From CAZOBJ01 sp964577825 (GTDB lineage Bacteria; Planctomycetota; SZUA-567; JAFGNG01), in the NCBI GenBank assembly GCA_964577825.1, contig CAZOBJ010000001.1:1-64000 (forward strand): a stretch of DNA of 64,000 bases, read 5' to 3'. The position numbers were made by a program, and so were the translations under genes. The notes under the pieces are model-generated. The model was not told the DNA's origin and did not search any database. It saw only the letters and a list, made by a program, of their open reading frames with translations. Below, one piece after another: positions 51,808 to 60,185 of the stretch; position 1 is the first letter of the stretch; every line of letters starts with the position of its first letter.

Positions 51808-52278
51808 CTACTCTTCGGGCACGCTCAGTCCCAGCTCTTCCTCCATGTTGCGGATGAGGCCGAGGGATATCTCGTGGCGGCCGCCGATGTAATCGTTTTC
51901 CAGCCAGGCGTCCACGATCTCCAGCAGTTCGTAGATGCCCGTGATCTTGCCGCCCAGGCAGAGGACGTTCGAGTCGTTGTGCTGGCGGGTCATCTTGGCC
52001 ATGTAGTGGCTGGTGCAGACGCTGGCGCGGATGCCCTTGACCTTATTGGCGGCGATGGACATACCGATGGCGGTGGAGCAGATCAGGATGCCCCGCTCGA
52101 ACTCGCCGCGGGCCACCGCGCCGGCGACCTGCCGCGCGTAGTGCGGGTAGCGCACGATCTCTGTCGAGTCGCAGCCGACGTCCTCGACCTCGGTGCCACG
52201 CTCCTTCAGGTGCTTGACGATCTCCTGCTTCGCCTCGTAGCCGCCGTGGTCATTGCCGATGATGATTCTGCGGGCCAC
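51808..52278 (-). CDS. rpiB: ribose 5-phosphate isomerase B (RpiB/LacAB family)
   Basis: 156 aa. IIIGNDHGGYEAKQEIVKHL, YPHYARQVAGAVARGE and GMSIAANKVKGIRASVC define the family. The catalytic loop reads CSTAIGMS rather than the usual CGTGIGMS; the catalytic Cys is kept. GTG 52278 was chosen because GGAGGAAG lies 6-7 bases upstream. Heads the ribose cluster with the nucleoside hydrolase, consistent with nucleoside-derived ribose entering the pentose phosphate pathway; a ribokinase is not seen. Confidence 0.9.
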   Translation of the reverse strand: MARRIIIGNDHGGYEAKQEIVKHLKERGTEVEDVGCDSTEIVRYPHYARQVAGAVARGEFERGILICSTAIGMSIAANKVKGIRASVCTSHYMAKMTRQHNDSNVLCLGGKITGIYELLEIVDAWLENDYIGGRHEISLGLIRNMEEELGLSVPEE

Positions 52279-52336
52279 CTGTCTTCCTCCGGACCTCCGA
52301 GTTCCTGTCGTTTCCGGTCGCGCCGCCGGTGGGCGC

Positions 52337-53053
52337 TCAGTGTTTCTTGTGATTCCCTTGCCTGGCGAAGGCATGGCGGATATGTATGGAAACGGCCACG
52401 AGCAGGACGAACCCCACGAAGACGAAGGGGACGTAGTATCCCAAATGCCTCATTGCCTCGTGCATGCGCCGGAGCAGAATGCCCCAGCACAATATGGCCA
52501 GCCACGTTCCGGCCAGCACGACGCCCAGGTTCAGCCACGTTCGCAGGCCGATCAGGAACCCGATCACCGAACCCACCAGCGGTCCGGTCATCCAGAAGGG
52601 GAACCAGACGAACAGCAGCAGGCCCGGTATGCCGAACTTCATGATCGTCTTCTGCCGCGCCTCGGCGCCACGTCGTATACGCGCCATCGTGTCCTCCAGG
52701 GGGCCTATGACGATCAGCCTTCGGTAGGAGAACACGAACAGCCCGTAGAAGATCAGCACGAGGAAGGTCTCTATCGCCATATTAGCCAGCACCACGGCCG
52801 AGTGTGGGATGTTCGCAGCGTACCCGGAGGTCATCCCGGCCGCCCGCCCGCCCAGCAGGTGGGCCAGGGTCATGGTCAGCATATTGTGGAACCGCTCCGG
52901 CGAGCGGAACTTCAGCAGCCCGAGCACGACGGCATACGAGGTTAGCAGCACGACCCCCGCCAGGAGGAGGTTCCCCTCGGCAGTGGGTACCGCGCGGCGC
53001 CACAGGGATTCCCTGTCGCACGTGCTTTGCTCGGTTTCGGGATCGCCGCCCAA
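52337..53053 (-). CDS. PF06695-type small-multidrug-export-like membrane protein
   Basis: 238 aa, about six membrane segments. KFGIPGLLLFVWFPFWMTGPLVGSVIGFLIGL is the family signature of COG2426 (Sm_multidrug_ex); transport function is assumed by name only. It begins with a TTG codon (53053), with GGAGG 10 bases upstream; I found no better in-frame start. It is 58 bases upstream of rpiB and may be co-transcribed. Confidence 0.75.
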   Translation of the reverse strand: MGGDPETEQSTCDRESLWRRAVPTAEGNLLLAGVVLLTSYAVVLGLLKFRSPERFHNMLTMTLAHLLGGRAAGMTSGYAANIPHSAVVLANMAIETFLVLIFYGLFVFSYRRLIVIGPLEDTMARIRRGAEARQKTIMKFGIPGLLLFVWFPFWMTGPLVGSVIGFLIGLRTWLNLGVVLAGTWLAILCWGILLRRMHEAMRHLGYYVPFVFVGFVLLVAVSIHIRHAFARQGNHKKH

Positions 53054-53110
53054 GAGCTCGGCCTCCGGTAATCGTCCTTACACCCATTCTTTGCCGGGCC
53101 GGCCCGTTTG

Positions 53111-54022
53111 TCAATCGGCCGTCGGAAGCGGCGGCCCGTCCGACACCGACAGCCTGCAGACAATCGCGCCCCCGATGACCAACAGGCAGGCCACCCAGAG
53201 CATTGCGCCGGGCGCGACCCTCAGGTAGATGCAACTGATCGCCGTCGAGAGAAGCGGCGTGGAATACGAGAGCGACGCGACGAACACGACGTTGCCCTTT
53301 CTCATGGCTGCTTCCCAGAAGCTGTAAGCCGCCAGCGTTGGGAGCGTGGCCATGTAGAGGAGCTCCGCGGCGGCCCGGGGCGTCCAGTGCGCCTGCTCCG
53401 GCCGCAGGCAGCGCAACGCCGCCCAGACGATCCCGGAGGCCAGCAAGAAGACCGGCACGGCCGTGCCCTCCGCCTCGCCCGCCCACCGCCGGCTCAGGTT
53501 CGAGTAGAGGGCCCACGAGAGCGCCGCGCCCAGCGCCCAGACGTACGAGGCCGAGCCGGAAGTCAGGTCCGCCGCGAACGCCGTCCAGGAGAAGGCGCCC
53601 CCGTGCGCTACGGCCAGCGCCGCCCCCGCGAACGCCGCGACCGCCCCCGGCAGCAGCCAGAGCCGCGCCTTCTTCTTGAGGATCGGGACGGAGAACGCCA
53701 GCGTCAGCCCCGGCCACAGGTAATTGATGATGCCCGCACCGATCACGTGCAGGCGGCTGGCGGCCGACCCGACCGCCGAATAGATGCAGACCATGTAGAG
53801 CACGAACAGCGCGCCGCAGCCGACCAGGTAAGCGCGCGGCAATCGGCGTACGGCCCCGATCTGCCTGGTGACGACGAGATACGCGCACCCGATTCCGCCG
53901 CTTATCAGGAAGATGGCTGCCGCCGCCGTCCCCGTTCCGAGCCGCTCGGTCAGGCTCCTGGTGAACGCGATGGTGCTGCTCCAGAGCAGGAGCGCCAGGA
54001 TGCCCAGGACGGTGTGTCTCAT
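53111..54022 (-). CDS. EamA/DMT-family transporter, YddG-like
   Basis: 303 aa with ten predicted membrane helices in two EamA repeats (repeat 1 LALLLWSSTIAFTRSLTERL; repeat 2 YVWALGAALSWALYSNLSRRWAG). The pattern is closest to YddG-like aromatic amino acid/small-molecule exporters. ATG 54022 overlaps the M14 gene stop (ATGA), so translation is probably coupled. Confidence 0.8.
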   Translation of the reverse strand: MRHTVLGILALLLWSSTIAFTRSLTERLGTGTAAAAIFLISGGIGCAYLVVTRQIGAVRRLPRAYLVGCGALFVLYMVCIYSAVGSAASRLHVIGAGIINYLWPGLTLAFSVPILKKKARLWLLPGAVAAFAGAALAVAHGGAFSWTAFAADLTSGSASYVWALGAALSWALYSNLSRRWAGEAEGTAVPVFLLASGIVWAALRCLRPEQAHWTPRAAAELLYMATLPTLAAYSFWEAAMRKGNVVFVASLSYSTPLLSTAISCIYLRVAPGAMLWVACLLVIGGAIVCRLSVSDGPPLPTAD

Positions 54023-55158
54023 TGCGCACCCGCGCGAAAGCCCGTGCTCTCCAGGTAGCGCCGAAGCGCCCGCGCCAGGTCATGCCCGAAGGCCCGGGCC
54101 GTCTCCGCGTTCACCTCCGCGCCGCCGGCGTTGGCGTAGGGCACCTCGAAGCTCGAGGGCAGCCGGACGCCCGGCAGCTCGGCCGCCCAGCGCGAGCAGC
54201 CCTTGCCCCCGCTGTAGTTGCCACCCGTGTTCCACGCCTGTCCGAACGGCAGGTCGTCGGATGTCTGGTAGGGCAGGGGACCCGACACTGCGCCCTCCAG
54301 GATCTCGCCGAACCGGCACTGCTCGCGGGAGGCGCACACATCCGGGTGCCCCACCTGGTAGATGACCTCGTTGTGCGGACCGCGGATGTGCGGGCAGTGC
54401 AGGTCGAGCGCGACGCGCAGCCGCCCCTCGGACCATGCCGGCACGAGCCGCCGGATGGCGCCGGTGGACGCGTAGATGCTCTCGTCGGCGTAGTCGCGGC
54501 CGTGGTCGCGGGGGCGGCGGCTCTTGCCCTGGTCGCCGTCCTCGACGCCGTCCTTGTCCACGAACGGCACGACGAGCAGTTCGACGTTCCCCCGCAGCCA
54601 GGCGCCGTCGTCATCCCCGTGCAGCACCTGCTCCAGGAGGCCCTCCAGGACGTAGCTGGCCATCATCTCGCAGCAGTGGTGGCGGCACGTGATGAGGACG
54701 CGATGCTCGGGCTTGCCGCGCAGCCTGCCCACGTGGAGCCGCTCCACGGTCCGTCCCCTGCGCGTAACGCAGAGCGTCTCCTCGCGCAGGGCCGGGTTGC
54801 CCCTGTGGCGCTCCAGGAACGTCCTCAGGTCCGATGCCATGTACGGCATCCCGAAGCTGAACCGGACGTCGTCAGCCCCGGGGCCGAACGCATAGCTGAA
54901 GGAGTTCTCCTGCACCGCGTCCGCCCCCAGCCACTGCCATGTCTTCCCGCCGTCCAGGCTCAGGGCCGGACCTCGCACGCCGATGACGTTCCCCGCCGTG
55001 AAGCGGAAGGTCAGCGCGCGCCCGGCCGGCCCCCGCACGCGGAAGCACCAGTAGAACCAGTCGCCCTCGGTGTCCCGCAGGTCCTGGCGCAGGTACACGT
55101 CGTCGCCGTCCACACGCTCGACGATGATGTTGCCGCCCGGGAAGTCGCAGTCGATCAT
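54019..55158 (-). CDS. M14-family zinc carboxypeptidase-like protein
   Basis: 379 aa. A beta-rich N-domain (1-120, FRVRGPAGRALTFRFTAGNVIG) resembles the pre-domain of cytosolic carboxypeptidases. Zinc ligands are in ITCRHHCCEMM (His-x-x-Glu) and LDLHCPHIRG (His), and the catalytic Glu is in LPSSFEVPYAN, completing the M14 site. It probably cleaves C-terminal amino acids or related amides. No signal peptide. It overlaps the DMT gene by 4 bases. Confidence 0.82.
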   Translation of the reverse strand: MIDCDFPGGNIIVERVDGDDVYLRQDLRDTEGDWFYWCFRVRGPAGRALTFRFTAGNVIGVRGPALSLDGGKTWQWLGADAVQENSFSYAFGPGADDVRFSFGMPYMASDLRTFLERHRGNPALREETLCVTRRGRTVERLHVGRLRGKPEHRVLITCRHHCCEMMASYVLEGLLEQVLHGDDDGAWLRGNVELLVVPFVDKDGVEDGDQGKSRRPRDHGRDYADESIYASTGAIRRLVPAWSEGRLRVALDLHCPHIRGPHNEVIYQVGHPDVCASREQCRFGEILEGAVSGPLPYQTSDDLPFGQAWNTGGNYSGGKGCSRWAAELPGVRLPSSFEVPYANAGGAEVNAETARAFGHDLARALRRYLESTGFRAGAQ

Positions 55159-55230
55159 TGCGTGCCTTTCAGAGATCGTCCAGCATCGCTCCGCCCAGGG
55201 TCAGTCCGGCGGGCGGGGCGTTGGATTCCG

Positions 55231-55494
55231 TTAGAATATCTCGCCCACCAGTCGCGCCAGGCCGTCCAGGTCGCGGGCCGCCACCAGGCGCTCGGCCTGC
55301 CCCTCGTGCACGCCGGCGTTGACGAGCGCCGTGCGCACGCTCTTCCACAGCCGGGCCGCCTTCTTGTCGTCCGCGCAGAGGTAAAGGTCGGAGACGATCT
55401 CCGACAGCTTCTGGTGCACCAGGTCGTCCTTGTGCTCGTAGTATCGCCTGACGATCCCCTTCTGGTGGGGCGTCAGCCAATCTCCCTTGGCCAT
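55231..55494 (-). CDS. conserved small helical protein of unknown function
   Basis: 87 aa. All-helical, opening MAKGDWLTPHQKGIVRRYYEHKDDLVHQKLSEIVSD in fragments and rich in basic residues. I believe related small proteins occur in Planctomycetota but assign no function. ATG 55494; a promoter overlaps that of the divergent methyltransferase gene. Confidence 0.6.
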   Translation of the reverse strand: MAKGDWLTPHQKGIVRRYYEHKDDLVHQKLSEIVSDLYLCADDKKAARLWKSVRTALVNAGVHEGQAERLVAARDLDGLARLVGEIF

Positions 55495-55522
55495 ACGCGC
55501 GCCTTCCCCGGCTCGTGGTATC

Positions 55523-55551
55523 TTGCCTGTGCGGCACCGGGCGGCTATTCT
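55523..55551 (+). promoter_or_regulatory. promoter for the disrupted methyltransferase gene
   Basis: TTGCCT (55523-55528), 17-bp spacer, TATTCT (55546-55551). Its -10 overlaps the minus-strand -10 of the 87-aa gene. Confidence 0.5.
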
Positions 55552-55575
55552 ATCGCGACGGCCGGCCCTTGCCAA
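55547..55575 (-). promoter_or_regulatory. promoter for the 87-aa gene, overlapping the plus-strand promoter
   Basis: Minus strand TTGGCA (55570-55575), 17-bp spacer, TAGAAT (55547-55552). The two -10 elements share bases 55547-55551. Confidence 0.5.
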
Positions 55576-56283
55576 AAGCCCGGCACGTTCCCGCACCACG
55601 GAGAGAGCCCGACGCCCGACGAGAGCCACCAATCCGAATGGGAAGAGTTGAACGAGGGGAACCGGCGCATGTGGGACGCCAACGCCGAGTGGTGGGATGA
55701 CCGCATCGGCGATGGCAACGACTTCCAGGAGGAACTGATCGAGCCGGCCACGGAGCGACTGCTGGAGATCTGGCCTGGCTCAACCGTGCTCGACGTCGGC
55801 TGTGGGGCGGGGAGGTTCGCCCGCAGGATGGCCGAACTCGGCGCCCGTGTCTTGGCGTGCGACTACAGCGAGCGGTTCATCGAGCGCGCCAGGTCGCGCA
55901 CGGCCTCGGCCGGCGTCGAGAACATCGAGTACCGTCTCGTCGACGCGACGGACCGGGGCCCGCTCCTCGCGCTCGGCGCCGGGTGCTTCGACGGTGCGGT
56001 CGCCACGATGTGCCTGATGGACATGGCGGCCATCGAGCCGCTGTTCGGTGCCCTGCCGGTGCTCCTGAAGCCGGCCGGCTGGTTCGTCTTCTCGGTCACG
56101 CACCCGTGCTTCCAGGCGCCCGGTTTCGTCAAGTTCGCCGAATCGGTGGACTCCGACGGCCGCTACTCGGAACGGACGGGCGTGAAGGTGAGCCACTACC
56201 TGAGGCCCTCTGCGCGGAAAGGAGAGGGGATCATCGGGCAGCCGCAGCCGCAGTATTACTTCGATCGACCGCTGCACGTGCTC

Positions 56284-56418
56284 CTAGCAGCCCGTTGAAG
56301 AAGGAGGATTCCCCGGAGAGTGCCTGCGCGAGGGGCCGTGTCGGTGTAGCACAGGCGCCCTCGCCTGTGCCGTTCTCAGCCGGGGGCGGCTGAGCTACAT
56401 TTTTCAACGGGCTGCTAG
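56284..56418. mobile_element. 127-bp MITE-like element with 16-bp terminal inverted repeats and CTAG duplication
   Basis: The left end CTAGCAGCCCGTTGAA (56284-56299) is the exact reverse complement of the right end (56403-56418). The target CTAG is duplicated at 56284-56287 and 56415-56418; removing one copy plus the 127-bp element restores the methyltransferase frame. There is no coding capacity, so it depends on a transposase elsewhere. Inside lies a hairpin doublet bounded by GTAGC (56346) and GCTAC (56398). Confidence 0.8.
56346..56398. repeat. REP-like hairpin doublet (GTAGC...GCTAC) inside the MITE
   Basis: Stem GCACAGGCG/CGCCTGTGC (56349-56357 with 56362-56370, loop CCCT) and stem CTCAGCCG/CGGCTGAG (56375-56382 with 56387-56394, loop GGGG), bounded by GTAGC and GCTAC. 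Same plan as the doublet after thrS at 9125-9191, although the stem sequences differ. Confidence 0.65.
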
Positions 56419-56586
56419 GGGCGGGGTTCCGCCAGGGCTTCGTTGTGGACGCCCTGGAGGAGCCGGGCTTCCGCCCGGGAGAGGAGCGGCCGCCGTGCCT
56501 GCGCTGGTGCAATATGCCTGAGATACCACCCGTGCTGGTCGTTCGGATGCGCCTGGCCAGACCGTGAGCGGAGACGTCCCGCCCCC

Positions 56587-57501
56587 TTACAGCGTGCGAT
56601 TCTCGAGGAGCTGGCGCCTGGTCGCGCCGTTCAGCAGCCGGTCGTTGCTGCACTCCATCCAGTCCACCAGGCGCTGCCGGAGGCGGGAGAGTTCGCCGGC
56701 GCACGAGGGACCGCGCGCACGGTTGCGCAGCTCCCACAGGTCGGACTCCAGGTCGTACAGCTCGTCCTCCGCCGTGGCGTTCCAAACGTACTTCCAGCGC
56801 CGGTCGCGGACCATGCGCTGGCTGAACAGGCCGAACTGGTTGCCGTGATAGCCGGCGAAGATGTCCGGGCGACCGTTCTCGCGCCCGCCCGCGAAGAGGG
56901 GCAGCAGGCTCTGCCCGTGGAAGGTCTCCGGCACCGGCACGCCCGCCGCCTGGAGGGACGTCACGGGCAGGTCAATCGAGTTGGAGACGAAAGCGTCGCA
57001 CTGCGTGCCCGCCTCGATGCTGCCCGGCCGGCGCGCGATGAAGGGCACGTGCACCACGTCGTGGTACATGATGAAATGCTTGTCTATCATGCCGTGGCTG
57101 CCGCACATGTCGCCGTGGTCGGTCGTGTAGATGACCAGCATGTCCTCGGCGAGGCCGAGTTCATCCAGCGCCGCCAGGACGCGCCCGATCTGTGCGTCCA
57201 TGAGGCTGATCTCGCCCAGGTAGCGGGACACGACGGGGGCCCACTGCTCCCAGGTCCAATCCTCTATATTCCAGGTGCGCAGCTGCTGGGCCTGGGCGTA
57301 GGGCTTGCCCTGGAAATCGTCGCCGAAGCTCCCCCATGGCTCGATCTCGGACGGGTCGTGCATGGAGGCGTAAGGCTCGGGCGGGTGGTTCGCCAGGTGT
57401 GGCTCCGGCGGGTTCCAACGGATGAAGAACGGCTCCGCCGCCCCGGCACGCGCCCGGAGCATGGAGATCACCTGGTCGCGCGGGTCAAGCCTTTGACTCC
57501 G
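56587..57501 (-). pseudogene. 5'-truncated S1 sulfatase remnant
   Basis: About 294-305 residues encode only the C-terminal two-thirds of a sulfatase: PFFIRWNPPEPHLANHPPEPY, the metal-binding DHGD in IYTTDHGDMCGSHGMIDKH, then HGQSLLPLF and the C-terminal domain (LYDLESDLWELRN). The N-terminal part with the DD metal ligands and the formylglycine CxPxR motif is absent. The frame stays open upstream but has no homology, only the intergenic junction with the DUF401 gene. It cannot be a working sulfatase. A GTG at 57471 is the best remaining start codon. Confidence 0.82.
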
Positions 57502-57522
57502 CGGCGGCGGGCAGAATAGAAT
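57493..57522 (+). promoter_or_regulatory. candidate promoter for the DUF401 gene
   Basis: TTGACT (57493-57498), 18-bp spacer, TAGAAT (57517-57522), 34 bases before the ATG. It lies in the junction where the sulfatase remnant breaks off. Confidence 0.45.
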
Positions 57523-57555
57523 GCTAGACTCCCCTTTGCCCTGGACGGATACCGG

Positions 57556-58893
57556 ATGTTGGGAGGACTGCGGTTGATCGATTTGCTTCTGGGAATGCCC
57601 GTGCTGGTGAAGGTGCTGGGCGCGCTCTCACTGATCCTGGCGTTGAGCCGCGTCTGCAAGCACCTGACCATCGCGGTGTTGGTGGCGGCGGTGGTGCTCG
57701 GGCTCTGGTCGGGCCATTCGCCGGCCTCGATGCTGGACATAGCCTGGCAGCGGGTCAGTTCCTTTGAGGACCTCGTGCTCCTGTTCGTCGTGTTGGAGGT
57801 GATCTGGCTCAGTTCGCAGATGGCCGCCACGGGCGTGATGGAGGACCTCGTGAAGTCCGTGCGCGGCCGGGTCTCGCGCCGGACCTCGATGGCGGTGCTT
57901 CCTGCTGTCATCGGCCTGTTGCCCATGCCGGGAGGCGCGCTCTTCTCGGCACCGCTGGTGGACAGGTGCGACGAGAACGGTGAGGTGCACCCCGGCCTGA
58001 AGGCGCAGACCAACCACTGGTTCCGTCACATCTGGGAGTACTGGTGGCCCCTGTACCCAGGCGTGCTCCTGGCGATGCAGGAGGCGAAACTGGACATCTG
58101 GCAGTTCGTGCTGCTCCAACTGCCCCTGACCCTCTTCGCCATCGGCGCCGGCTACCTCTTTCTGCTCCGGCGGATAGAGGGCGGTACGCGAAGAGCCTCT
58201 GGGCTGGCCGGCGAGGACGTGCCGGCCTTCCTGCCCCTGGTACTGCCCATCATAGTGGTCATCGCCTCTTATGCTGTCGTCAGGCTGTCTTACTGGGGAG
58301 TTCGGACGGCGTGGATGGGGGTCCCGGAGATGAACCGCTATCTCCCGATGGCGCTGGGCCTGCTGGCGGCGATTCTTGTGCTTCAGGCCCGCCGGCCCAT
58401 CGACAGCAGGCGATGGTGGAAGATACTGTTTGCCCGGCGGGCGATGGCCATGCTCATCATAGTGGCCGCTGTCCGCGTTTACGGGGCGTTCATCGACGCT
58501 GAGTTGCCGGGAGGCCAGCCGCTGGCCGAATTGCTGCGTTTCGAGATGGCCGCCTGGGGCATTCCCCTGATAGCGATCGTGATGCTGCTTCCCCTCGTCA
58601 GCGGGCTGGCCACGGGGCTGTCCATCGGCTTCGTCGGGGCGAGCTTCCCCATCATCGTGAGCCTGCTCGGCCCGGCGCCCTCAACCGGGGCGCTTCTTTC
58701 CACCGTGGTGCTGGCCTACGGGTTCGGATACATGGGGATGCTGCTCTCGCCCGTGCACGTCTGCCTGGTCGTCACGAGCGAGCACTTCGAGACGCGCCTG
58801 CTGCGCAACATGGCGGGGCTGCTGATGCCGGCCATAGCGATGTTGATAGCAGCGTTCTGCATGCACTCCGCCGTGGCGTGGATCTTCCACTGA
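57556..58893 (+). CDS. DUF401 family membrane permease-like protein
   Basis: 445 aa with about 11-12 membrane segments. LLPMPGGALFSAPLVD and the two-fold internal pattern (second half GLATGLSIGFVGASFPI) match DUF401, related to the IT/GntP-like permeases. Substrate unknown. ATG 57556 has GGATG-rich DNA upstream. It converges with the PLP enzyme gene (15-bp gap). Confidence 0.78.
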   Translation: MLGGLRLIDLLLGMPVLVKVLGALSLILALSRVCKHLTIAVLVAAVVLGLWSGHSPASMLDIAWQRVSSFEDLVLLFVVLEVIWLSSQMAATGVMEDLVKSVRGRVSRRTSMAVLPAVIGLLPMPGGALFSAPLVDRCDENGEVHPGLKAQTNHWFRHIWEYWWPLYPGVLLAMQEAKLDIWQFVLLQLPLTLFAIGAGYLFLLRRIEGGTRRASGLAGEDVPAFLPLVLPIIVVIASYAVVRLSYWGVRTAWMGVPEMNRYLPMALGLLAAILVLQARRPIDSRRWWKILFARRAMAMLIIVAAVRVYGAFIDAELPGGQPLAELLRFEMAAWGIPLIAIVMLLPLVSGLATGLSIGFVGASFPIIVSLLGPAPSTGALLSTVVLAYGFGYMGMLLSPVHVCLVVTSEHFETRLLRNMAGLLMPAIAMLIAAFCMHSAVAWIFH

Positions 58894-58908
58894 CACGGGA
58901 GCCGGCGC

Positions 58909-60048
58909 TCACCCGAGCGCCTGCGCCAGGTCGTCCAGCAGCTCCTGCGTGTCGCCGGTCCCCGCGGAGAGCCTGACGGTGTTGGGCTTGACGCCGAAGA
59001 CGGTCCGCCGCTCCTCGGGCAGATAGAGCAGAGTACTCACCACGGGAATGCAGGCAAGTGTCTCCGTGCAGCCCAGGCTGACGGCGTGGTAGATCACCCG
59101 GAGCTTTTCCACGAACTCCATCGCCTCCTGCTGCGTCTCGCCGACGTCGAACGCGAGCATCCCGCCGAAGCCGTCCCGCATCTGGCGGGCGGCTATCTCG
59201 TGGCCGGGGTCGGACGGCAGGCCGGGGTAATAGACCCGGCTGACCCGCGGGTGCTCGGAGAGGAACTCGGCGATGGCCATGGCGTTCTCGGCCATCCTGG
59301 GCACGCGCACGTCGAGCGTCTTCAGTCCCGTGTCCAGGAGCGACGCCGCGAAGGGGCCCAGGCAGGGGCCGATCGCCTGGCGCGTGAACCACAGTTCGTC
59401 GTACTGCTCCTTCGTGCGGCAGACCACCACGCCGGCCATCAGGTTGTTGTGTCCGCCGAGCGCCTTGCTCGCGCTGTGCACGACCAGGTCGGCGCCTAAC
59501 TCAAGTGGTCGCTGGTGCAGGGGCGTGGCGAACGTGTTGTCCACGACCAGCCTGGCCCCCACGCCGTCCGCTATCTCCCTGAGCCGCGCGATGTCCACCA
59601 CCTTCACCAGCGGGTTGCTCGGCGTCTCGCAGTAAATCATCCGCGTGTTCTGGTGGACGCGCTCAGCGGCCTTGTCTTGATCCCAGGCGTCGAGCCAGGT
59701 TACCTCAACGCCGAACTTCTCCAGGAGCAGGGAGACCTTATAGTTGGCGCCGTAGGTATCGTGGAAGATCAGCAGGTGGTCGCCGGCATTGAGGTAGGTC
59801 AGATAGGCCAGGGTTATGGCGGCCATGCCCGTGCTGGCGATCACGCAGTCGGCGCCGCCCTCCATCGCGGCGATCTGGCGCTCGACGGCGCGGCAGGTCG
59901 GGTTGTCGTCGCGCTGGTAGGTGTAGCCCTCGACGTCGCCCTCGGTTATCCGGTGCAGCAGGTCGAAGGAGCCGAACTCGTAGTTGATCGCCGTCACGAT
60001 CGGCGTGACCATGGGCCTGTCGCCCGGCGGCAGGAACGGTTTCTCCAT
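58909..60048 (-). CDS. Cys/Met-metabolism PLP-dependent enzyme (cystathionine gamma-lyase/synthase family)
   Basis: 379 aa, fold-type I PLP enzyme. The PLP Lys is in VHSASKALGGHNNLMAG; YQRDDNPTCRAVERQIAAMEGG, ETPSNPLVKVVD, VVDNTFATP and the C-terminal LSAGTGDTQELLDDL are family motifs. It is one of cystathionine gamma-synthase, gamma-lyase or a methionine gamma-lyase relative; the signatures do not decide. The active-site tyrosine of the N-terminus (YTYQR) is present. ATG 60048. Confidence 0.9.
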   Translation of the reverse strand: MEKPFLPPGDRPMVTPIVTAINYEFGSFDLLHRITEGDVEGYTYQRDDNPTCRAVERQIAAMEGGADCVIASTGMAAITLAYLTYLNAGDHLLIFHDTYGANYKVSLLLEKFGVEVTWLDAWDQDKAAERVHQNTRMIYCETPSNPLVKVVDIARLREIADGVGARLVVDNTFATPLHQRPLELGADLVVHSASKALGGHNNLMAGVVVCRTKEQYDELWFTRQAIGPCLGPFAASLLDTGLKTLDVRVPRMAENAMAIAEFLSEHPRVSRVYYPGLPSDPGHEIAARQMRDGFGGMLAFDVGETQQEAMEFVEKLRVIYHAVSLGCTETLACIPVVSTLLYLPEERRTVFGVKPNTVRLSAGTGDTQELLDDLAQALG

Positions 60049-60119
60049 GATTCCCGGTCTCCTCAGGGTTGCGGGGGCCGCCCGGCAGCGTTGCCACCAG
60101 AGGCGAAAGGTGCGGCGGC

Positions 60120-60147
60120 ATTATACCGCGCAAAGGCGTCTCATCAA
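60120..60147 (-). promoter_or_regulatory. promoter for the PLP enzyme gene
   Basis: Minus strand TTGATG (60142-60147), 16-bp spacer, perfect TATAAT (60120-60125), 71 bases before the ATG. Confidence 0.6.
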
Positions 60148-60185
60148 GTCCGGGGCCGCCGTTGCGGGAACGAAGCCGCCGTCGT

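Larger units (their letters stand above)
55669..56567 (+). pseudogene. class I SAM-dependent methyltransferase, disrupted by MITE insertion
   Basis: The Rossmann methyltransferase core is intact: VLDVGCGAGRFARRMAELG (motif I), LACDYSERFIERAR (motif II), DGAVATMCLMDM and GWFVFSVTHPCFQAPG. At residue ~206 (56284) a 131-bp insertion adds codons LAAR and a stop (56296-56298). Beyond it, bases 56418-56567 resume the original frame with GAGFRQGFVVDALEEPGF and end at TGA 56565-56567, 49 residues later. The original protein was ~255 aa. ATG 55669 has GAGGGG 9 bases upstream. A 209-aa truncated product may still be made. Substrate unknown. Confidence 0.85.
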
